Source: Planoprotostelium fungivorum
Lineage: Eukaryota; Evosea; Variosea; Cavosteliida; Cavosteliaceae
Direction: 5' to 3'
Assembly: GCA_003024175.1 (NCBI GenBank)
Contig: MDYQ01000243.1
Coordinates: 1-12,950 of the forward strand
DNA length: 12,950 nucleotides
The notes beneath the pieces are model-generated. The model was not told the origin of the DNA. It searched no databases and saw only the letters and a list, made by a program, of their open reading frames with translations. Positions 1 to 7,360 of this stretch are shown here, in pieces. Every line of letters begins with the position of its first letter. The first letter of the stretch is position 1. The position numbers were made by a program, and so were the translations under genes.

Positions 1-19
1 GGGAACCCTGTCGCTGCAC

Positions 20-60
20 GCCTCAAATATTATTTTACAACGAAAAAGTTGACAGCTGTC
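20..60 (+). promoter_or_regulatory. putative core promoter / upstream element of gene A
   Basis: An A/T-rich block (AAATATTATTTT, about 25-36) is followed by the perfect 10-base palindrome GACAGCTGTC at 51-60, whose end lies 41 bases before the first ATG. The same order and spacing recur before gene B (A/T block near 7205-7215, GTCAGCTGTC at 7230-7239). Retention of this pair between copies whose surrounding non-coding DNA has mostly diverged suggests a transcription-start or factor-binding element. The CAGCTG core is an E-box type sequence; no factor can be assigned. Confidence 0.45.
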
Positions 61-101
61 CAACTGCGGGAAACGTTCAGGATAGTCAACAGAAAGACAA
101 G

Positions 102-161
102 ATGGCAGCGAGGAGCATGCTGGTCTTCCTCTGTCTGACGCTCGCATCCATCTCGACCAGT
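102..161 (+). other. signal peptide of gene A
   Basis: Basic start (MAARSM) then a hydrophobic run (LVFLCLTLASIS) ending near small residues at STS, giving predicted cleavage around residue 20. This fits secretion of the ectodomain across the ER, as does the abundance of N-x-S/T sequons downstream (for example NYT, NIT, NCS, NIS). The exact cleavage site is not determined. Confidence 0.7.
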
Positions 162-3100
162 TATGAGCTGACTCTATCGGGGTCGGACCAGAGCGTTCAG
201 ACCAGTGAGTCCCCTATATGTCCTCTTTTGACTGTTTTAATAGTGATAAACGATACCCTGCAAACCATGACCTCTGGTGATTTGATTATCACATTCGCCG
301 AGACCAATTACACGAACATCGGAGTGTCCGTCAGCCATAAACCAAAGGTCAACATCTATTTTAGAGGGCCTGTGAGCTTGCCCGGCTTCTATATCGTGGC
401 CGATCATGTCGGAAACATCACCTTTCAAGGTAACATCTCTCAGTCTCTTTCCGAAACCCATTTCGCTGAAACATCACATCAGACATCTCTTTCAACTCTT
501 CTGTATTTGGAATGCAGATATCCAATGTAGGGCAGCTTTCCATCTATAACTGCTCCTTCTTTGGCTTACTCTCCCCCTCCCCACAGCCGAGCATCTACGC
601 CTCAAATTGCACTGGCGTGACCATATCTAAGTCCTCCTTCGCCTATTTGAATGCATCAGCCATCAACCTACATGGGGTGATACCCAACATCGACATCAAC
701 AACTGCTACTTCACCTACCTAACCCCCTTTCTATCGTATGTGATAGAGATTAACACCATCACATCGAACTTGTCTGTCTCCCAAATTCAAGCGGACAATG
801 TCAACACCTTCGGTGCTTTCATGAGCACTCAATTCGGATCTGCTCCCGGAAATGTCTCGATTACAAACTCTGTTTTATCCTGTGGAAGTGAGACATCTCA
901 TCCTAATCATCGTCACCGTGTCACCGTCACCGTATCATCAACTCATCCCGGACAGGTTCTTCTGTCATCATCTTTCAAGAGGGAATGTATGGTAGCATCC
1001 TCGTGGCCAATAATCGATTCGAAGATGCATTCGCCAACAGTCAATTGTCATTCAGAAACATCACCACTCGACTGCTCATCATCAGAGACAACACCTTCCC
1101 CAACGGCAATTATTTTTTTGCTCCTGCGCGCGAATTTCTCCCTCTCAGGTCCGTCGTGATCTTGATCAGCGGAACCTTCGGGGACGTTCACCTGTCGAAT
1201 ATTATCACTGCTCGATACAGATCCACGGGTGATTCTGCCTTTCTATCGGTGGGATGCAGTCAGTACCCAGCCAAAATCGACAACTTGCGTCTGGACGGAC
1301 TGTATCTCCTGCAGAATCAGCTGACGCCGGTGATGATCTACAACTCGACAGTGTTCAATTTCACCGTGGACCGCTCTTCCTTTCAATTTAATCATCCGAA
1401 TTCCCTCGACCTTCCGTTAGGAGGTGATGATTTCTTTGAGAAATTGGTTGATATCAATGTGGAGGGACATGGATGTGATTTCGAAGAGAACTGATCGACC
1501 GGCAGGTTGTATCACATCATTTGGGTCGAATGTCACCTTCACTCGCATCAGCAATTCTCTCCTGTCGTCCAATCAAGGTGTCTCCACCATCTACATCCCA
1601 GACAACTCGACTGGTTTGAATCAATATAAAAGTATCGTCATCGATAACATCACGGCCACGTACAATTCAGCTCAATCAGGAGGTGAGGAGACACGAAGGG
1701 AGAGACAGTGAAGAGAGACAGGAGTGATCTACGTCTCAGCCAACGTCAGTCGACCACAGATCATTATCAGCAACAGCCGGTTCACATCGAACACGGCATC
1801 GCTGTCGGGAGGTGAGAGGTGCGATACAAGGTGACGAATGATGGGAACAGGTGCCATCTACATCTCAGGATATGAAGCACCATCATCGGGCATCTACAAT
1901 TGCAGCTTTTCATATAACCAGGTCAGATCGAGTGGCACAGATTCATTGAACGGCGGAGGAGCTATCTATATAGAGCAATCATCCAAGGTGAAAATCGATA
2001 GATACGCTTTGATCATCAGAAGTACGATATTTTCTCCATCACGACCATTGAGGAGATCAGCTGACGATGAACAGATCGGTGTCTTCACCATTGATAGATG
2101 TAACTTTGAATCCAACTCATCACCTAGCAACTCTCGTTCATCGGGTGTATTCTCGAGAGCCCCTTGGAAGATGAGCAACTGTCAGTTCACAGCCCACCCC
2201 ATCGGTCTACCTGTCATCCACAATCAAGACGCAGGCCATGCAGAGATCACGAGTACGATTTTCGATGACTATTCGGTGAGAGAGAGAAGAGGGGACGTTA
2301 GTGAAGGGAGTAGGGCCAAGTGTACACGAAACAGACTAACGAGGACATTGGATATTTTACAGTCGATGGGTGTGTGATGGCATCATCGTGGAGTTACACG
2401 ATGGATGTCCACTTTGCGTGTGAGAGATCGAGAGAGAAGAGAAGAGAGACTGATGAATCGACAGCCACCTGCAGCTTTTATTTCCGCAACAATGTGTTTC
2501 CGAACGTCATCAGCAGTCAGAACACGATACTGAGTGGATCGTTGGATGAGATGATGATCGAGGATAATGCTGTGAATGGCATCAGTGATACGATCTTTAA
2601 GAATTTCTTCCAAACTGTACCCGTGAGAAAGTTATCACTGAGAGGAAACGGATTGAAGAGCTTATCCCTATCCAACTCACCTGGCACTCTGACTTATCTT
2701 GACATCAGCGACAATCAGGTGATCACCTCTTGAAATTTTAGAATCATTTCTAACGATGGACAGTTACAAGAGTGGCCATCAATGCCTCAGGCTCCTTCTC
2801 TGCAGACTTTACTCGCCACTGACAATCATCTGACGAGCTTAGACAGCATCAGAGGATTATCCAGTCTGCAGGTGAATTTAAGAAGAGAGGGAGAGGGACT
2901 GATGAGGGTAGATTCTGTCTGTAGATCGCAATCAGATCAGTGGGGGGCTGGGGACGATTTTATCACTGCCGCTGCTGACATCATTCACTTGTTCATATAA
3001 TCTGCTGAGTGGACTGATACCAAACAATATCACGATATTGAAGAGTCTCACAACGCTCGATGTCAGGTGAAATCGTTTCCATCTTCCTCTTCATCACATA

Positions 3101-6100
3101 CACATACATGAATTGTGAAGGTACGATCGCTTCATTCATCATCTCTCTTCATCACCATCACATCTCGGGAGCTGACCGTATCGTTAGCCATAATAGGATG
3201 ACGGGAATTGTTCCCAATTTGACGGCACTGATCCAGCTCAACACGTTGAACGCGTCCAACAATCAGCTGACGGGCAACCTGGCAGGTATAGCTGCAGTCG
3301 TCAGTCTGTCTGTGCTCGACCTCAGTCAAAATCAAGTGATATGATTTATACGCGATGTGACGTCTGATACGGTATCAGATGGTAGGAAACACGACGGCAC
3401 TGAACAAATTATCCTCTCTTGTCGTCCTCGATCTATCGAACAACGCGATTGGGCCATTCTCGGCACTCAACTTTACGAATTTGATGAAGCTGAGGAATAT
3501 AACGATGAATAACTGTTCTCTGCAAGGCGTAGTACCTCAGGTGAGCGACGTTTGATGGCCGCCCGGTAATATGAATGACGATCGGCAGTCTTTCAATGGA
3601 CTGTCTCGTTTGCAGAGGGCAAGTTTCACAGATAACGCCATCACCTCCTTCTTTCACTCTCCGGCCAATCTATCGTCACTTCGATCGCTCACACTCACAA
3701 ATAACCACCTGTTCGATTCAGCAGACTTTGCAGTCTTTCAATCAGCTTCTTCTCTGCAGGTGAGTCATCTCTCTTTCCATTCTACGATGACATAACGACG
3801 TGCGACAGGTACTGGAACTAGGTGGAAATAGATACACATCAGCACTGAGCCATTTGAATGGTACGATCTCTCTTCAGAGTCTCGATCTATCGCAGAACGA
3901 ATTGAACGAGGACATCGCATCGCTTCCCGCTCTGCCATCGTTGACGTACCTCGATATCAGGTGAGAACGACAGAGAAAGAGATCTGATGATGAAACAGCT
4001 ATAACAGAATGTATGGTGTGTTGACGACGTATCATCTTCCGGCATTGAATTATCTCTACGCCAGCCATAATTCGTTGCAAGGTACAGCTCAAATGATGTT
4101 TAGGGGAGATCTGAACATGTTTAGGATCCTTCCCCGACATCACCGACAACAGAGCTCTGATAACGGTGGACCTATCACACAATCTTCTCACGGCGCTTCC
4201 TTCTCTGTCTTCTACCTCTCTGCAGGTGATCACATTCAATGTGAAACAACGAGAATGACAGAGATAACAGAACCTGTATGTACAGTCGAATCAGATGAAC
4301 GGCTCGATACCCGATCTGACTGCCCTTGCATCGCTGATAGCGATCAATGTGAGTGATAACGTATTTACAGACAACTTCTTCTCTGGTGAGATCTGTTTCC
4401 ATCCTCTCTTGTTGAAGAATCCTCAAACAGAGATTGATGGATGATAGGAGAGAGTCTGGATCAAGTTGTAATCTGCGATATGACCCATAACGCGTTCGAA
4501 TGTCCCATCACTCGCTTCTCCTCATCCATCTGCCGCGCTGAGTAAATCATTCTATCGAGATAACAGTGATTCTGAATGCACACAGATGCAACACACCAGC
4601 GGACAACACAGCTGTTGCGATTGAGCTTCACGTAGAGGGTAGCCCAAGCACGTTCAACAGTACTCTTTTCCTCTCGACGCTTTCAGAGCTGACATATGCG
4701 TCGATGAGACGAATGAGCATGATTTCAATCAGAGCTGGAAGGTGTGTAAATATATATTTAGAAGTCATGAGAAAGAGCCGAAGAAGAAGAGAAAGAGGAC
4801 TGATAGAAAGATAGTGTGATAGCCACAACGAAGATCCAACCAGCACAAGAGAGTGACAGAGGAGAAGGTACAGCGAAGAGAACGGCAGAGATACTCGCCA
4901 GACTGTCACAACCTGGAGAAATGCTTGGTGGCTATAAGGTGACAAGCGTTATAACGATGCCGTATTGACCGTAAAACAGATCTTATCGGAAGCTATCATC
5001 AATCCACCCGGTGTGGATGTGACAGGGAACGATAATAGAACATCTACCACCAGTTCAGATGGCTTGAACGATAGATCAACGAACAATGTACCGATTCCCA
5101 TCATCATCGGAGCGGTTGTAGGTGAGAGAATTTTCGCCCATTTCATCAAGATTAATCACAAGTTAGGCGGATTCGTGCTCTTGGTCATTCTCATGGTCAT
5201 CGTCTTCTTTGTGTATCGTAAGACAGTGATGAAGATGGCAGCCATGCGGCAGTTCAAGATGGTAGACATGACACAGATCGATATGACGCCAGTGAAGAAG
5301 AGTGTGATCGACTATGATGACATCAAGGGCATGCAGATGGTGAGAGAAGAGAAAAATGAGAAGAGAGAAAGGAAAGAGAAGAGAGAAGCTGAGAGAGAGC
5401 AGATAGGGTCAGGGGCGTTTGGAGTAGTGTACAAGGCAAAGTGGAGAGAGACGCAAGTTGCTGTGAGTCATTGTTGATTTGACAAGCGGACGAAAGAGAA
5501 AAGAAGCATGAAAGTGAGAGAGAACAGGTGAAACAGATCAGAGCAGAGTATGTGACACAGGCACAAGTGGAAGACTTCCTGCGTGAAGTGAGCTCATCCA
5601 TCATTTATCGTCAGTCTATTTCATCCAAAGAAGATTGTTCCTTCTCTTTATATCCGTCTTTTCGTTATCACTGACGCAATGCAAAGGCACGGATATTTGA
5701 AGGACTGAAAGCGCATCCCAACATTGTCATGTTCATCGGCATGACTTTCCCTCCTCAGCCTCTCAGCATCGTCACAGGTGCCTCTTTCTCTTCTTTCGTC
5801 TCTGTCATCTCCTTGTTATCTCTAATCCTTCAGTCGCTAACGAAAGAACAGAGTACTGTGCGGGAGGGTCACTGTATCCTTATCTGCGCAGAAAGAGCTG
5901 CAGCATGGAAGAAAAGAGAAAGCTGATGAGCGAGATAGCGCTGGGCATGCTGCATCTGCACAAAGAGAAGGTCATACACAGAGATGTGAGTGGAAGAAAG
6001 AAGATAGAGATATGTACAGCGAGAGAGAGAAGACTGACGAAGTACAGCTGGCAGTGAGAAACATACTGCTGAGCAAACACTGTGAAGCGAAGGTGAAAAG

Positions 6101-6672
6101 ACAATACGAAGAGGAACTAAAAGAGAAAAGGTAGCCGACTTTGGACTATCGCGAACGCAAGAAAGCACAGACGAAGCAAGCCACACTGTCTCTACCATTG
6201 GCCCAGCCAAATGGATGTCGCCAGAAGCCATCACATCCCGACAGTATTCCACCAAGTCAGACGGTAATCTGTCTACGATGCTTCTATTGCTGAATACAAG
6301 AACAGTGTTCTCTTTCGGTGTAGTCATGTGGGAGATCATTCAAGTCAAAGACCCATGGCCACAGTACGATGCTCTCAGCGCTGCTGTTGCTGTGACGACG
6401 AGAGGAGAGAGACTAGAGATACCACAGGAGACGCCAACGGACATTGGTGATCTCATGCGACGTGTGTCCTCATCGTGATGGATTAATCGTGGCTGAAGTA
6501 GAGGACAGAATGTTGGCTGGCTGATCCATCGGAGAGACCCGACTTTGGAGACATCTGCAGCTTGTTGAGGGTGAAAGAGGCAGAACAGGGATGGGACGGT
6601 GTAGATTCACTGAGGAACACGTACGTGTCGAACGTGGACGAAATTGCATTTGAAAATCAATACATGACTTAG
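102..6672 (+). CDS. gene A: single-pass receptor kinase with beta-helix + LRR ectodomain and tyrosine-kinase-like domain
   Basis: Spliced product of about 1610 residues from 32 exons. Order: signal peptide (1 to about 20); right-handed beta-helix (about 30-660) with FxxN and GGAIY repeat motifs; leucine-rich repeats (about 672-1105); Cys-bearing LRR cap and SEA-like domain (about 1110-1230); transmembrane helix (about 1266-1289); kinase (about 1331-1580). Seen kinase residues: GSGAFGVVY loop, VAVK with Lys1352, HRD ending Asp1445 followed by LAVRN, DFG at 1463-1465, WMSPEA, SDVFSFGVVMWE, CWLADPSERP. The expected role is a plasma-membrane receptor that binds a ligand or surface outside and phosphorylates tyrosine inside; the ligand is unknown. 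Start chosen because this ATG opens a signal peptide and its first exon matches gene B's in length (103 bases) and phase. The stop TAG is at 6670-6672. All junctions are GT-AG and the frame is intact, so it is not an obvious pseudogene. Tyrosine rather than Ser/Thr specificity is inferred from the LAVRN loop. Confidence 0.88.
244..2600 (+). other. beta-helix ectodomain of gene A with chlamydial-PMP-like repeats
   Basis: Exons 2-10 encode repeated short beta-strands of the form I-x-I-x-x-(N/C)-x-F, typical of right-handed parallel beta-helix coils (for example VTISKSSF, IDINNCYF, FNFTVDRSSF, FTIDRCNF). Exons 6-7 add the pair FTSN...GGAIY and a second GGGAIY, the signature of the Chlamydia polymorphic membrane protein repeat, which also occurs in some eukaryotic surface proteins. 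Many sequons suggest heavy N-glycosylation. Probable role: an elongated ligand- or carbohydrate-facing surface; no catalytic residues of beta-helix lyases are evident, so sensing rather than catalysis is inferred. Confidence 0.65.
1812..1850 (+). other. gene A-specific intron inside the GGAIY repeat
   Basis: A 39-base GT...CAG intron splits the Gly codon of the first GGAIY motif. At the matching place gene B reads continuously through GGGVYVSG, so the intron is present in one paralog only. This is the only intron of gene A, within the region visible in both copies, that lacks a partner in gene B. Confidence 0.7.
2617..4385 (+). other. leucine-rich repeat domain of gene A
   Basis: Roughly 18 tandem LRRs of 21-25 residues follow the LxxLxLxxNxLxG pattern: VRKLSLRGNGL, LTYLDISDNQL, LQTLLATDNHL, ILSVDRNQISG, FTCSYNLLSG, LDVSHNRMTG, LNASNNQLTG, LDLSQNQ, LDLSNNAIG, ITMNNCSLQG, LTLTNNHL, LELGGNRY, LDLSQNEL, LDISYNRMYG, LYASHNSLQG, VDLSHNLL, LYVQSNQMNG, INVSDNVF. 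Many introns fall next to the Asn of the xxN motif, so the repeats were probably multiplied as exon-sized units. The plant-type G-x-(I/L)-P after the Asn appears in several (SGLIP, TGIVP, NGSIP). Confidence 0.85.
4448..4938 (+). other. Cys LRR cap and SEA-like membrane-proximal domain of gene A
   Basis: Exons 20-22. ICDMTHNAFECPITRF and SICRAECNTP supply paired cysteines typical of a C-terminal LRR cap. Next comes an alpha/beta stretch ending MISIRAG then SVIATTKIQP, with the G-S pair formed across the 4742-4814 intron (codon AG|T, Gly1183-Ser1184). The strand-helix-strand order and an RAGSV turn resemble SEA-type domains that sit just outside membranes, some of which self-cleave at a G|S(V/I)VV turn. 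Fold assignment is by eye only. Confidence 0.4.
5093..5216 (+). other. transmembrane helix of gene A (split by intron 5122-5166)
   Basis: IPIIIGAVVG joined to GFVLLVILMVIVFF is an uninterrupted hydrophobic span of about 24 residues followed by the basic stop-transfer VYRK. Type I topology is expected: ectodomain outside, kinase in the cytosol. The preceding linker is Ser/Thr/Asn-rich and 16 residues longer than that of gene B. Confidence 0.85.
5167..6672 (+). other. juxtamembrane segment and tyrosine-kinase-like domain of gene A
   Basis: After the membrane come FKMVDMTQIDMTPVKKS and VIDYDDIKGMQM, a juxtamembrane strand with one candidate phospho-Tyr, then a complete kinase fold: G-loop (exon 25), VAVK (25/26), helix C glutamate in FLRE or IFEG (26/27), EYCAGGSL hinge (28), HRD|LAVRN across intron 5986-6047, VADFGLSR (30), GPAKWMSPEAI, SDVFSFGVVMWE, and CWLADPSERPDF. 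LAVRN matches the HRDLAARN loop of metazoan tyrosine kinases rather than HRDLKxxN of Ser/Thr and most TKL enzymes. The tail (about 30 residues) has Tyr in NTYVSN and NQYMT, possible docking sites. Confidence 0.85.
5250..5725 (+). repeat. near-identical cytosolic segment, copy 1 (gene A)
   Basis: This direct repeat pairs with 12480-12950. From 5250 to 5527 I find no base substitution against gene B across the end of exon 24, a 60-base exon and a complete 65-base intron; the only change is a 4-base indel in the purine-rich intron 5340-5402. From 5528 on, scattered differences appear: four in the next 60-base exon, all silent, and several in the 99-base intron. The visible part of the following exon matches. 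Confidence 0.9.
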
Positions 6673-6762
6673 TTCACGACGAGAGGAGCCATTGTTGTGC
6701 GATTTTGGGCGAACAAAGATATCCGAAGCTTCTGTCGAGACATCCTGTCTCACGCAGCCCAA
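6673..6762 (+). other. 3' flank of gene A
   Basis: These 90 bases follow gene A's stop and hold no reading frame I can support. No AATAAA is seen close to the stop on the plus strand, so the polyadenylation site is unassigned. Confidence 0.3.
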
Positions 6763-7226
6763 TCATGTACGACAGGAGTTGAAGTTTATCCGGGTCACGC
6801 CAAGTGAGAGGAAGTCGCCCTTCTGAATCTCCTCCCACGCACCGATGATGAAATGGGTGTCGTGCTTCAGGTCTTCAGACACAAATGTATATACGTTCTT
6901 TCCAATCTTGTCTAGAACAGTATGACTGCAAAGACCGTCCTCTGCGGTCTCGCATGAATTACCATACAGGTGGAAAGAATCGAAATGATTCCCCAAACTC
7001 TCTCGTGGAGTTGCTCGCGGGATTTCTCTAGTAGAGGTAGTACCTTCATGAGCCTGGGGGGACCCTGCAGGTGGGTGTTTCACTAACGTCAGTAGGGGCT
7101 TGGAGACAAGAACCACAGGAACAGGTCTATATGAGCATTGTTGAGATCGGCGCTGTGATACAACTTTATCCTCTGTGGAGTGACTTGAGAGAAGTGTGAC
7201 ACCTGAAATAAATTTTGCACTGACAT
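6763..7226 (-). CDS. possible small two-exon gene of unknown function
   Basis: The minus strand is open from 7152 down to the stop at 6763-6765 with coding-like codon choice (many AAG, GAC, ATC, TTC, GAG). A plausible first exon, 7226-7203 (MSVQNLFQ), joins in phase 0 across a 50-base GT...CAG intron (7202-7153) to give 137 residues. The C-terminal half is the more protein-like (DKIGKNVYTFVSEDL, FIIGAWEEIQKGDFLSLG). I do not recognise a family. There is no signal peptide or membrane helix. Its 5' end overlaps the A/T block and CAGCTGTC element proposed as gene B's promoter, so the first exon is doubtful; a degraded gene fragment is an alternative. Confidence 0.3.
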
Positions 7227-7239
7227 TTTGTCAGCTGTC
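7203..7239 (+). promoter_or_regulatory. putative core promoter / upstream element of gene B
   Basis: GAAATAAATTTTG (about 7205-7217) precedes GTCAGCTGTC (7230-7239), which ends 37 bases before the gene B start codon. It matches the element pair before gene A in order and spacing. The palindrome is imperfect here (GTCAGCTGTC against GACAGCTGTC), but the CAGCTGTC octamer is kept. Confidence 0.45.
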
Positions 7240-7276
7240 TCTCGTCAGCTCATTCCAACATCATCTCTCGGCCACG

Positions 7277-7360
7277 ATGGCGACAGACATGCAGTGGAGG
7301 ATGACGATGTTCATCTATTTAATCGTAGCATCTATCTCTGCTCTGCTTCTACCTGAACCA
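7277..7360 (+). other. signal peptide of gene B
   Basis: The N-terminus MATDMQWRM is followed by a hydrophobic stretch (FIYLIVASISALLL) before polar sequence. This is a signal peptide of about 24-28 residues, unrelated in detail to that of gene A. The matching exon-1 length and phase support the start. Confidence 0.7.

Larger units (their letters stand above)
102..6672 (+). other. gene A exon map (32 exons)
   Basis: Exons: 102-204, 244-429, 483-887, 956-1423, 1506-1682, 1722-1811, 1851-1987, 2075-2275, 2335-2419, 2465-2718, 2764-2871, 2912-3066, 3188-3335, 3379-3540, 3589-3759, 3809-3960, 3999-4081, 4125-4225, 4271-4385, 4448-4541, 4586-4741, 4815-4938, 4980-5121, 5167-5339, 5403-5462, 5528-5587, 5687-5777, 5852-5985, 6048-6092, 6131-6263, 6306-6461, 6509-6672. 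The sum is 4833 bases, exactly 1611 codons with the stop. Least certain is the end of exon 4: it may run to 1474 with a 31-base intron at 1475-1505, adding 17 residues. Intron lengths run from 38 to 121, median 47. Boundaries were set by GT/AG, frame, LRR periodicity and alignment to gene B. Confidence 0.78.

Noticed and set aside
2872-3066. Apparent frameshift or lost AG acceptor before LSGLIP in gene A, first suggesting a pseudogene
   Set aside because: Using the acceptor at 2911 gives a 40-base intron and a fully open 155-base exon (ILSVDRNQISGGLG...FTCSYNLLSG), identical in length and phase to gene B's exon 10110-10264.
4742-4761. A 20-base GT...AG stretch that could be an ultra-short intron
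   Set aside because: It gives the wrong frame for SVIATTKIQP; the 73-base intron 4742-4814 restores frame and matches gene B's intron position and phase.
5340-5402. Purine-rich tract as a microsatellite or CRISPR-like array
   Set aside because: Irregular GA-rich intron sequence without a fixed unit or spacers; its borders are GT and AG at kinase exon ends.
5323-5604. Long minus-strand open frame opposite the juxtamembrane/kinase exons, repeated at 12327-12830
   Set aside because: It is an antisense shadow of purine-rich, nearly identical DNA; low-complexity Ser/Leu product with no domain.
5869-6339. Minus-strand open frame opposite kinase exons
   Set aside because: The plus strand here encodes conserved kinase motifs through well-supported exons, so the antisense frame is incidental.
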